Shown: positions 53,275 to 64,000 of the stretch, piece by piece | Layout of the letters: each line of letters starts with the position of its first letter | Position numbering within the stretch: the stretch's first letter is position 1 | DNA from: Ulota crispa | Taxonomy: Eukaryota > Streptophyta > Bryopsida > Orthotrichales > Orthotrichaceae | Length of the DNA stretch: 64,000 nucleotides | Reading direction: 5' to 3' | NCBI GenBank assembly: GCA_963920765.1 | Contig: OY987245.1 | Coordinates: forward strand, 1,318,727 to 1,382,726 | Position numbers and translations under genes: made by a program | The notes under the pieces: model-generated | Told to the model about the DNA's origin: nothing | What the model saw: the letters and a program-made list of their open reading frames with translations, nothing else | Database searches by the model: none

Positions 53275-54188
53275 TTAACCCGTTAGAGACCACCGAACCA
53301 TATTTTGGTTCACGAGAGTGGTTTTTGGCTTATAGAGTAAAATCATTCTACAATTTGGAAACCAGTTTTGAAGAATGTTTGTCTTTATAAGAATTTTGCA
53401 TTCAACCAAATAAAAAACAATGAAAGTAGGCATGTGACTTGATAAATAATGATGTTTATACGGCATAACCTCAAAATACGTATCCGTATTTGGTAAAAGA
53501 TGGATCAAAGCAACAACACAATACATTAAACATCCAAGAAGAATGTCAAATTCTAATTGTGAGGTCCTAAAATTTTTCAAATTACTCAAGAAATACGCTT
53601 GTAGTGTTTCTCTATATGGTAGTAGTATAATTGTAATATTTGAAAATTTATTGAAATGGTGTTGTTATTTCATCTTTAAAATTTGTCATCTTACAATTTG
53701 GGCCAATTCTTGATTGTTTTCACCAATTGGATTTTTCATAGCATTTATCAAGTTTCTTATAAAATTGTTTTAGGGTAGCAAATAAAGTGGGATTTTTGAC
53801 CCTTTTTGTCCACTTAGCTACACCTTGTGATTGCTATTTTTGTCCATTTTGTGTGAAACTAGTCTCATTGGAAAGGTGAGAAACCTTGTTTTCTAGAAAT
53901 ATAAGGCTCTTCTCAAACAAATCTTGTATGAAGTAGTAAGATCCAAAACCACACAAGCACAAAAACTTGAGATTTTCCACCTACAACTCACGCAATCATT
54001 ATGATATTTCACCTCCAACGGTAAATCTAGTTGAAATTTTGATATTTTATACTAAACAAGGTGTCCTTCACATTTGTACAATTGAATTATTGAAATCATG
54101 TCCATATTTGATTCAATCACACATCCAAGTTTACTACCCCAATTTCTAATGAATTTTGTGAAAATGTGTATGGTCTTCAAAGGCTTAA
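53275..54188. mobile_element. TTAA-flanked element, family B, copy B2, 914 bp
   Basis: TTAACCCGTTAGAGACCACC at the left and GGTCTTCAAAGGCTTAA at the right, so TTAA stands at both ends with near-CCC/GGG termini. Homologous throughout to B1 and, reversed, to B3. Confidence 0.78.
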
Positions 54189-54360
54189 ACAAAAGACATC
54201 CAGCAATGAATAATAACACTTTGTAAACCTCAAGTATAGAAATCATCTCAACACGAGAAATTCATCTAATAGAATGATGGCACCTTTGATTAGGTGCAGA
54301 TATTGATCATGCAAAGCTTTTCTTTTAAAAATCCAAATTGTCACTCAAAATGAGCAGTTT

Positions 54361-55008
54361 TAACCCTAAATGCCCAAGGCACCCAATTTGGGTGTTTGCA
54401 AAACTTTGAAGATGAATAAAATCTTATCAAATCACTATTTTTGGTATTTTCTTTTGAACACAAGTTTGTTTTGAATTCTATTTTCAATATCAAAAGTCCG
54501 ATTTTGAAAATGAATGTTCATGCTTTTCTATTTAAGATTTTGTACAAGGGTGTCCACTGCAATCTTAACTTTTTTAGTGTTGGAAGATTTTGAAAATGAG
54601 CCTCAAATACACTAGAGCTTGGAGAAAAATCCGCATTAAAAATCCATAAAAGAAAATTGTAGGAGTAAATTTTGAAAGCATTAAATTTGTTGACGTTAAA
54701 CATGTAATGATCTTAAACCTCATACTTTTTTGAAGACCAACTTTTTACATTTTAAAAGTGAAATGAGGATTAGAAAACTTCAAGTCACTTTTGCAGTTTT
54801 AACACCCTCATGTCCAAACATTATAATCTTTCAAACTGTAAGTAATATTGTTGTGTTTTGTTTTCCATGTAATCCCTACCATGTCAAGTTTAAATTTGTA
54901 CGGTTACAATTTTAAAAACTTAATGAGATGTATGAAAAGGTTGATTGTTTGTTCACTTTCTTGAAAATGCCAAGAAGTTCAGAAAGGCCTTGGGAATTTA
55001 GGGGTTAA
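54361..55008. mobile_element. TTAA-flanked element, 648 bp
   Basis: TTAACCCTAAATGCCCAAGG and, inverted, CCTTGGGAATTTAGGGGTTAA form terminal inverted repeats of about 20 bp with TTAA at both outer ends. The interior is unlike families B and D. No transposase. Confidence 0.75.
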
Positions 55009-55312
55009 TCCAAAACATTCGAAAAGAAATGCATTTCTCCAAAATAGTCTACCTTTGCTTTGACAGTAATTGTGACATTAGAGAAAATTTGATAAGACGC
55101 TTCAGGATTTTTTTTTAAATGATGAATCCCACTTGAAGAAAACCTATTTCTGTGAAACTCAAGAGAATATCTCATATTTCTTCATTGCTAACTCTTCTGA
55201 CCATCCTTTATGACACAATTTGAATGATTGTTTGTACAAATTAAAGTACAGCAAAATTTGACACATAAGCTTAGCTAAAACTAGAGCTAAAACCAGTCTA
55301 TAACTATTCTTG

Positions 55313-55893
55313 TTAACCCCTAAAGGACCGAGGGTCCTTTCGGGGACATTTGGGATTTTGGGCATGTACCTATGGCTAAATTACTTTGCATGATTTTCTG
55401 AAACTTTTATTGAAGGTGAGGAATTCATAGATCTACGTGGGAATGCAATTTTTTCTTCATTCCGACAATTATTGAAGAAGCTAAAAATAGATTTTTGGAA
55501 AAAGCTGCTCCTCGGGCAGCCAAAAACTTTTTTGCTCTAAACCACACCTACTTGCAAACTAAAACTTCTCATAACTTTCATCTCATTTATGAAAATGGAA
55601 TGATTCAAAACTCCCCACATCTATATAAGTCTAAAGAACCTATTTCAGATTTTTATTTGAAAAAAATGAAATTTCTAAAAAAGTTTTTGGCTGCCCAGGG
55701 AGCAGCTTTTTCCAAAAATTCATTTTTAGCTTCTTCAATAACTGTTGGAATGAAGAAAAAATTGCATTCCCATGTAGATCTATGAATTCCTCACCTTCAA
55801 TAAAAGTTTCAAAAAATCATGCAAAGTAGTTTAGCCATAGGTACATGCCCAAAATCCCAAATGTCCCCCAAATTGACAATGGTCCTTTAGGAT
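55313..55893. mobile_element. Foldback element, about 580 bp, derived from family C
   Basis: Left arm 55313-55537 and right arm about 55675-55893 are inverted copies of each other: TTAACCCCTAAAGGACC outermost, TTGAAGGTGAGGAATTCA inside, GGCAGCCAAAAAC innermost. The arms match the right half of 19745-20678, so it looks like a rearranged derivative. The right TTAA has decayed. A 96-codon frame at 55495-55785 is a by-product of the inversion. Confidence 0.8.
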
Positions 55894-56886
55894 GTATGTT
55901 TTTAAAAAATGTGAGCTTAGGATATGAATTGCATACACCTCATAGCAAAAAAACACACAATCAATGAACACGTATTTGCATAACATTTAGTAGCACTCAG
56001 CAGGCCTGCCCTCCCTCCAACTAATAAGTGTGGAATATTCCACACCCATCAGTAGCTAAGAGGACACTTGGCTGAATTTGTCAGAGAGTTTATGAAAGAG
56101 AGGCTCAGTTTAGTGCATTTACTTCAATGTGGGGGCTAGCCATGTCAGAAAATTTAATTTTAAAAAAATTAAAAATTAAAAATTGTCATGATGAAGTTCG
56201 TGGATGATACCTAAAGAGAGGGAAGGGTAGCCTCTCTTTAGGCTACTAAATGTTATGTTATTGGTAACTACAGCTGATCCACATTTTTTTATATGTACCT
56301 ATTGATTTATTTTTATTGGTATGTCCTAGCAAAAAAGCACACATAATCATTATATGCTTCTTGCAGTGCTTATAACAAATTTTCAAAGAGATTATTGTTT
56401 GTTCATATGGTGTTCACAAATACAAGTACTCAAATAGCTTGAATTTGTAATTCAACATCCAATGCACTCAAAAAAACTTTAGTTTTTTTTTAAATAGTAA
56501 TTATGCTTAATTGCTCATACCAAATCTTTTCACTACAAATATGCTTGTGAGTCCATCACATATGGAATTCATTTTAGTTGAAGGTCCCCAATACTTCCTT
56601 ACCATACTTGGGGTGTTAGGGATCCATGGGGGGTTCATCCATCGTTAGTCTTGTTATTAACTCTCACTTTGGTGGGTTTGGACCATGGAACTTCCTTTGG
56701 TTTGTTTGTACCCAGTCCACATCAACTCATTTTTTAGGGACAAAAAAATGGTCATTTGGAGACAGGGAGATTGGGATTAACTGAATGGTGACTGATCCCT
56801 CCGTTTATCAAACAATGAACTGTGGACAATAAAAATCTGACAAAAACTACCCAACACCAAAAAAGTGCACTGGTCCACATTGTAAC
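55894..56886. other. Intergenic, nothing recognised
   Basis: AT-rich; no coding signal and no paired repeat ends found. Confidence 0.35.
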
Positions 56887-56888
56887 TT

Positions 56889-57207
56889 AAGGCAGGAGCA
56901 CCCATAAACGTCAAACTAAGGGTTTTGAACATGATGACTATTAATTAACAATTAACAAATTATAGGATCTTATTAGGAATTGAAAAAAAAAAAGAGTTTG
57001 CACTTTCAAATGTATTATTTGGATATTGTGAGAATAAGTTATGAATTTTTAAAGAGCAAACAACTAGTGCACCCATAACCACTTTTAAGAATTCATGTTC
57101 ACATGTTGTACATTCTTGTCATTACATCTATTCATTTCCACAAATTTTTCAAGAATTTAGAAATGATAGTTATGGGGACACTGACACTTATGGGTACTCA
57201 TACCTTA
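56889..57207. mobile_element. TA-flanked MITE, family F, copy 3
   Basis: Reverse copy of 1921-2238 with ends TAAGGCAGGAGCACCCATAA and TATGGGTACTCATACCTTA. Its right end overlaps the TTAA where family B copy B3 begins. Confidence 0.65.
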
Positions 57208-58433
57208 ACCCTTTAAAAACCACACACATTTTCCCAAAATCCATTAGAAACCGGGGCAATAAAATTAGGTGTGCATTTGAATCAAATATGGACCCAATTT
57301 GAATAATCCAACCGTACAAATGTGAAGGACACCTTGTTAGTTGTAATGTATCAAAATTTCAACTAGATCTACCATTGGAGGTGAAATATTATAATGATTG
57401 AGTGAGGTGTATATGGAAAATCTCTAGTTTTTCATGCTTGTATGGTTTTGAATGTTAACTCTTCATGCAAGCTTTGCTTGAGAAGAGCCTTACATTTCTA
57501 AAAAGCTGGGTTTCCCACCTTTCCAACAAGACTTGTTTCACACAAAATAAACAAAAATAGCAATCACAAGCATTAGGAAAAATTTGGGGGGTCCATAAGG
57601 CCTTTATAAACAAATCTAGCCCTCCATTGTTTTGTTCCCAATGTGGGGAACCAGCGCCTGCAAAAGGCCTAAAAAATTTAATAAAAATAATCCAAAAAAT
57701 AAATAAATAAGTCTTAGAAAAAAATAAGAATTTTATTTTTTATTTTTTTTAAATAAAAAAATTCAAAAAGCTGAGGTGGCATCAATGATGCCACCTCAGC
57801 TTGCGCATGATTTTATTGGGGACCAGGTTCCATGGCTAAGGACCCCCCCGAACTCAGGGCCTTATTGGGGCTCCATATTTTTCCTAATGGTGTAGCTAAG
57901 TGTACAGAAAGGGTCAAAAGTCCCACTTTCTTTACTACCCTAAAACAATTCTACAAGAAATTTGATAATTGTTATGGAATATCCAATTGGTGAAAGCAAT
58001 CAAGAATTGGCCTTAAATATAGGATGAATTTAAAATGAAATAAAATGATAATATCATTTCAATGGATCCTCAAATACTACAATTGTACTACTATTGTATA
58101 GAGAAACAATGCAAGCGTATTCCTTAAGCAATTTGAATTTTTTTAAGATTGTACAATTGAAATGTGGCATTCTTCTTAAATGATGTATTATTTTGTTGCT
58201 TTGATCCATCTTTGACTCAATATGGATATGTATTTGAGGCCATGATGTATAAATACCATTATATATCAACTCACATATCCGATTCCATTGTCTTTTCTTG
58301 GGTTGGATGCAATATTCTTGTGATCACAAGTATTCTTCAAGATCATTTTCCAAATTATTGAGCGACTTGATTGTATAGACCAAAAACTACTCTCCCGAAC
58401 CAAAATATGGTTCCGTGGTCTCTGAAGGGTTAA
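57205..58433. mobile_element. TTAA-flanked element, family B, copy B3, with nested MITE
   Basis: TTAACCCTTTAAAAACCAC at the left and GTGGTCTCTGAAGGGTTAA at the right: TTAA on both sides and a 15-bp inverted repeat. Reverse orientation relative to B1 and B2. Without the 319-bp insertion it is 910 bp, the same length as B2 (914). Confidence 0.82.
57571..57889. mobile_element. MITE nested in B3, 319 bp, no target duplication visible
   Basis: Ends CATTAGGAAAAAT and ATTTTTCCTAATG are perfectly inverted; the repeat continues imperfectly to ATAAGGCC. B1 and B2 show the empty site CACAAG/GTG, so the borders are exact and no duplication is visible. A perfect inverted repeat with 16-bp arms AAGCTGAGGTGGCATC and a 3-base loop lies at 57768-57802. 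Confidence 0.8.
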
Positions 58434-59602
58434 GCTTACTCGGACCCTCACTTGGACCCTCACTTGGACCCTTTTGCTCTGACCCTTGTTCCTCACTTGT
58501 TGACTTTGATGAAGGAGAGTTCACATTTCCTGTTTCACTGAGCTGACTGGGGAAAGCGGTACACCAGTATATTGAAAATGAATAAAATTCACGATCAAAT
58601 TAAGACACCTTCACAACAACTAATGGATAATAACAAGCTTGATTAATTCATAACCAACTATTACTTGTTAGGCCTAGTGTTTCGGAAAATTGTGAGCTGC
58701 CTAATGTAAAAATCCTACAATTTTCATTTTCAGCCGGCTTTTGTAGTGCGAGCATTGGATATTGCCTATATTCTTTTTCTATGATTAGAAATTTCTCAAA
58801 AATTTATCTGACTTTTATCTAATTGATTCAAATTTCAAATGATTTTTTTTGACATTTCATCAAGCTGACTTTGTAATGTTTTGGATCTCCCCACTCATTG
58901 ATTGAGCCTTTTTGAATTGGTGCTATTTAGTTGCACAAAACTACTGATCATATGGTATAACCCTTCAGAAGTATTGTAAGTTGATTGTGTCCTTGGATTG
59001 CTTGGACTTTGTGTTTATTCATGATTGAAGATTAGGGTGGATGCAACTAGATATATTTTATATCTAACTTTGGTCTTGTATATAGACAATGGTGCAAGAT
59101 TGATGGTTTGGATTGAAAGTTTTCTGCATTAGGGGTATTTTTTATAGAAACTTGGTTTGATAACATATTTTGTTGATTCAGGATTCCAAAAAGCTGAGGA
59201 AAAGACACACGTGGGATAACATTTATAGCAAAATTTCCACTCAATTTGATGATAAAGGAAAGGATGTATGTGTTAAAAAATAAGTAATGTTTGTATACAG
59301 TCCCGAACAGTTAGAATCCTTTTCCTATAACTCTCTCAGGCAATCAATACTTTAGCAAATTTAAAAATAATCAAAATTCTAAAAAATCAAGAAAAAGTAA
59401 TAAATTGCATTAAACTTTGATGTAAGTTTAAATAAGAGAAATGTTAGAAAAAAACATTTGAAAAAAAACATCAAGTCATGATTTAAATGCTATTGAAATC
59501 ACTATAAGTTCACTAATGATATACCTCTAATATGTTTTCAGTATACTCTCAATGAATAACAAGCTTGCTTGAGTTACGGAAATTTCAAGTTCTAAAGTGC
59601 AG
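58434..59602. other. Intergenic, short tandem repeat near its start
   Basis: 58442-58475 holds about three units of GGACCCTCACTT. The rest is AT-rich without recognised features. Confidence 0.4.
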
Positions 59603-60010
59603 CTAACCCATTAACGTTTGGTGGACCATTTCTTGGTCGATTTTGACTCTCTTCAGTTTGTAAAAAGAGCATGTTAAGGAATTTGATGATGTGGCAAAGG
59701 GGACGGGTATGGGGAATTGGAAAGTGAAGAGTTTAGGACAATCACCAGGCCAATTTGAGGTGGCATGTGGCTAGAGGGTTGAAAAAACTAAAAAAGTACC
59801 AACTAAAAATATACCAATAAATGCAAAAAGAGGGCCATAACAACTAAAGAGTGAGCAAAATTCATGATGCACAACACTAAACCCTGCAAGACACTTCCAT
59901 CTATACAGTCATATCTGTGATAGACATTTGTATTCAATAGTTTGAAAATTTCCCCCAAGTGGCCATACAAAGGATTGCCCCCCAATCGACCACAAGCGTT
60001 AATGGGTTAA
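59603..60010. mobile_element. TTAA-type MITE, 408 bp
   Basis: Left end CTAACCCATTAACGTTTGG (TTAA mutated to CTAA) and right end, inverse AAGCGTTAATGGGTTAA. The ATTAACG terminus differs from families B-D. No coding capacity. Confidence 0.6.
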
Positions 60011-61258
60011 AAGCCACAAAGATGTTGATGATGTTGAAAAAAAGTTGATGAATACGGCTTACTCATTTGTGCAAAATTGCATTTAACATGGATTAAAAAC
60101 ATGGATTAAGAATAATCCATTCTTCAAATTTTAATACATTTGTCCCCCTTACTAGACTTTTCAAACATTTCAAACATGTAATCATTTTTAAATTTGATGA
60201 AGAGTAGTTAGAGTGTATGGGAGGGTTTTAGTAAGGACTATGACTTTCTCTCTGGGAACCTATTAGAGTTTCTTTCAAGATTTTCAATTTTTTTTGAATG
60301 GTACATAAGGCCGCTATGTTTTTTTTGTAACTTCCTAATTATCTGAATAGATGCTCCATTGTACCATTGTAGGTTGGTTTTTTAACTGGAATGTCTTAGA
60401 ACAAACTTGGGGCTTTCAAAGAGTTGCTGTCTAACATCCTTTGTACTCTATGTTTTTTTGTTCTCTACACTCTTCTACCTATTCTTTCTGCCATTCCTTC
60501 AAATCAAAGAAGAACAAAAACACTCTAGAAGGTTTGCGTGTTTTCAAAAATTTATTACAAACAATATTTTATTTTGTTCAGAGCATATCTTTAGAGCAAT
60601 CAAAGAACATGCCAATTTTGACAAAGAATCACTTTCACAATTGAAGTTCAAATTTGAATGTTAGCAAGTAATGTGTAGTTTGAGGAAAATCAAGCCTGTT
60701 TCTGGGCCTTACTTTTCTCCTTTATAACTTGTTACTTGAATTATAACTTGTTACTTGAAGTTGGATATGGAGAATTAGGCCGTGCTCTTTAAAAAGACCA
60801 AAAGTTAATTTGTAATTGCAAAATTGTCAATTACTGCAAGTTGAACAATTGAATGGTAGATATTGGCCAACATATGTGTATGTGGGGTTTAAGAAAATAA
60901 GAAATCAATGCAATATTTGCTGGATTTCCTATGGAGTGCCAAGCTCAACTAACAAAGCTTAGTCCAACTAATCTCATTTCTATTTTTTAATTCTTTGAAT
61001 TAAGAGACATTTTTCAATTCCAAGTTTGTATCGATATCACAATTACAATCCAACAATAGATTCCCTTTTAGCCCTCCCAGAACACAACAGAGGTTGCTTG
61101 ACACTTAAAACTCCAGTTGAATTTGAAAAGTTATCCAAACATCTCATTTATAAAAAAAATCAAATTTAAGTAAACTTAATCCTTCTGAAGAAAAGAAATG
61201 TTCAATTTTAATAGTATGTACAAAGTCACATTTAGTTGAAAATCATTATAGGTAAAAA
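60011..61258. other. Intergenic, nothing recognised
   Basis: AT-rich; the overlapping frames at 60407-60664 show no domain. Confidence 0.35.
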
Positions 61259-61504
61259 GCAATATTTGTTAATTTGGGAAAAATGATACATTTTGGGACT
61301 TTCAAGAAGTGAGTCAGGAAGTTTGAGGTGATCACCTCAAACCGACATGTGCCCTCACTTGAGAGGAGGGATTTGCGAGGGAAAAAATCTTAGTGGCTCA
61401 TATTGAATTTGATACTTTTGAATCTGGTTTTAAAGTAGTTTTTTGGGTTTGAGGGGAAACAAAGTGGGACCCCTCTATTTCCCAAATTAACAAATATCGC
61501 GTTG
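61259..61504. mobile_element. Family A MITE, copy A6
   Basis: Ends ATATTTGTTAATTTGGGAA and TTCCCAAATTAACAAATAT, same orientation as A1. The central palindrome at 61321-61342 has arm GTTTGAGGTGA and is perfect over 22 bp. Confidence 0.8.
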
Positions 61505-64000
61505 TAAGTTAACTTCTACAAGGCAATCATTGTAAAGCAACCATGTTTTGGTACTGCTCAAAGACTCTAACCTTAGTTTACATAATAGGGAAGTAAAAAA
61601 AAACTAGTGTTTGTAGTTTTGGTTTTTAAATTTTTTGGGAATTAAAAATAGTAGCATTCCAATTAATACAAACATTTTTCATCAAAAGTACAAAACCAAA
61701 AGACAAGAACGTACCTGTATCTCTCAAAACAAGAGTGAATATGACCTATTTTCAAAGAACAAGTAGGGTGCATCAACAATGGAGGCTTGTTTTTTTTGCT
61801 AAGTCTTCTTGTCACTTGAAAAGGGATTCCATATTCTCTTGGTATATAATTTTGAACACAACATGAACAAATATTGTCAACTACAAATTAATGCAACTAT
61901 AAATGCATCCAAAACTATCCATAAGCTCTCATGTTCTAAAAGTACACGTTTTATACAAGAAAAGAAACAACTTGATTTCAACTAAATATCCTTACCTTTA
62001 AAATGAATCTCAACCAAAACTGAGAATTTTGTGAAAAATAGTAATAAAAATGTTACTTTTGAAAAAGATTAAGTCCATATTTTGTAAAATGTTGTATTCC
62101 ACATTCCTCATAGATACTCTACAGAAACAAAGAAACACGATATTTAGCAAAAAAAAAGGGACTATACTTTCTTACAAATCCAAATGTTTACTCCATTTTC
62201 CATGGTATTCCCATTTTTATCATATTTCACATTCTGACATTAACTAAAACTATCCAGTCAGGTATCATTTGCAGTCTTCAGGGTCCAATGAGCAAGTATT
62301 AATTATCCCTGTCAGTGTCAGCAGTTTGACTCCAGCTTGTGTGAGGGTAAGGTACCACCATACCAATGACACAGAGCCACAAAATATACACCTGGTAAAC
62401 AAGACTCAAACAAGCAGGGCTGGTTTTCTTCAATAATTGAAGAAAAATATGACTAAGTTATTAAGTTTTCTGGCAAGAGAGCCGTGAGCATGATGCGGGT
62501 ACTGATGTGGTAGGAGTGGTTAGCAATTACTGTGAATAAGGGTGACACTAGTGCAGCAGCAAATGCAAAACATGAACATCAACATCACAGGACAACCCCC
62601 TTCAACAACCCAACCAAGGGCTTTTCTTCTGTAAAAAAACGAATGTTAACTTAGCCACAGTGGCAAATATACCAACTGCAGCTCATGTGGAGCATTTCCC
62701 TCTTCATGAAAACAATGTCACTCCTTTGCAGTCACGTCAAATGTACTGTAAGTTCTTTGAGGTCAACATCTCACAATCAGCATGTAAACTTACTGTACTG
62801 TAGCAGCTTGTCTTATGTACAGTACACTAAGACAATACTTCACTTCCATAATGGAATATCATGTTGTACTTAAGATAATCAATGCAAGGTTCTCCACTAA
62901 CCTTTGTCCTTTTGCCCAATCTTCTATTCGTAAAAACAGGGTCATAATACCACATGGTTTGTCATAAATACCATTGCACCACTTCACTAAGCTTACACGC
63001 AAATGCAAGGAACTAGGCAGAAGCTCTATAGCACTAAGCCACTAAGCATGGTTGTACCAACGGTGAGTACGTTCCTGCCCACAGTATTTACGTGAGTGTG
63101 TAGAGCCTTATAGAGTTTGTATGTGAATCGAAGCTACATTCAAAAATGAGAGAGAGAAAGTAGTGCTCGTTTCTGGTATAGTATGTGTACATCAGTGATG
63201 TGAGCAGTTGTAAAGAACTCAAGAAATAGCAGCAGTAAGCTTATGTTTCAAGTGATGCTTTTTCAAGGGCATAACTTCTACCACAAAAGCGTAACAAAGA
63301 AATATTCTGAAGCGTAAGCCTCTGCATGTACTTGAGACCGATAAAGGCCAAGCCTTGAGCACCACGAGATGCAGTTTCTTCAGTTCTTCATGTAAGAGAA
63401 GGCATTCTAGTTGTAAAGCAAAAGAGGTATGCCTTGATGTACAATTGCATTACATTGCGACAGGAACTTGATGGAGTCAGGCTTACCCTAAACATATCAT
63501 ACTCGCGGTAGCCTTCATCGATAGTTTTGAGAGTCCTACTGCTTGTTGAGATTCTATCCACACGGCAGCTTTCAAGATAAGGTAAGTGCGATCCAACGCT
63601 TTAAATGAATAAGGGCATTGCAAATCTATGTTAATTCGCCCCGTTTCTCCAACCGATACTCACAAACATTGTGCAACATCACGACGAGAAGAAGAATGCA
63701 GTGCAAATCACGTTGATTCCAATTGAAAGCTCGGGAAGTGACAAACAACAGAGAAATTCAATCAGACTCTTGTATAATATCTAAACCCTAATCGAAGAAC
63801 TACAAAGCAACAACTATGGTGATACATCTTCGCTAATGACAATGTAATGCCACATGCATGCCTGAGTAAATGGCAAATCAACTGAACCTGCAGCTCCTTA
63901 CTAGAATTAACATAACCAATAAACGAAAATTCAGATGCATGTGACTAAGGGATGGAATTTCTGCAACAAGGAGTCTATTGAACCACGTTGTAACGAGATT
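61505..64000. other. Intergenic to window edge; one possible exon
   Basis: Composition becomes GC-richer after about 62250. On the minus strand, 63573-63489 can be read as an exon (CRVDRISTSSRTLKTIDEGY...) between an AAG acceptor and a GTAAGC donor. I do not recognise it and could not join it confidently to a neighbour; a gene entering from the right edge is possible. Confidence 0.25.

Noticed and set aside
55495-55785. 96-codon frame in the foldback element
   Set aside because: It begins and ends in the two inverted arms, so it is an effect of the inverted repeat and shows no domain.

Overview
This window is nuclear DNA of a land plant. The genes have many introns with GT...AG borders. The coding exons are richer in GC than the surrounding AT-rich DNA, and the genes sit between dense short transposons. 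Two genes belong to plant-typical families: a class III secretory peroxidase and a GDSL (SGNH) esterase/lipase. A third is a 25-exon Patched-like transporter with a sterol-sensing domain that lacks the N-terminal domain of NPC1. To my knowledge flowering plants keep only NPC1 of this superfamily, so a seed-free plant (lycophyte, fern or bryophyte) is the likelier source. That placement is inference.

Layout. 1-5.2 kb: AT-rich, with a TA-flanked MITE (1921-2238) and one copy of a short palindrome-cored MITE called family A here (about 3347-3597). 5.54-11.06 kb: GDSL esterase/lipase gene, plus strand, 5 exons, 384 aa; three of its introns are swollen by MITEs. 13.22-14.98 kb: class III peroxidase, minus strand, 4 exons, 329 aa, convergent with the GDSL gene. 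15.9-20.7 kb: a cluster of TTAA-flanked elements, a CACTA MITE, a Helitron-like unit with a minisatellite, and other repeats. 23.9-24.25 kb: a Mutator-type MITE with a perfect 9-bp target duplication. 24.88-26.68 kb: small gene, plus strand, 3 exons, 238 aa, of the Fra a 1/Mal d 1-associated protein family. 28.2-38.2 kb: the Patched-like gene, minus strand, 1137 aa; my 25-exon model sums to a whole number of codons. 40.9-47.8 kb: a decayed LINE bounded by a perfect 17-bp target duplication. 49-64 kb: no convincing gene, but many MITEs, including ~0.9-kb TTAA-flanked elements, a ~580-bp foldback and nested insertions.

The four genes do not form an obvious pathway. Two encode secreted cell-wall or apoplast enzymes, one a membrane transporter and one a soluble protein.

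The most unusual signals are in the repeats. First, several families carry TTAA at their ends followed by CCC, the signature of piggyBac-type transposition, which to my knowledge is hardly described in land plants. Second, in family A the central palindrome differs in sequence between copies yet stays palindromic. No transposase for these families is visible here.
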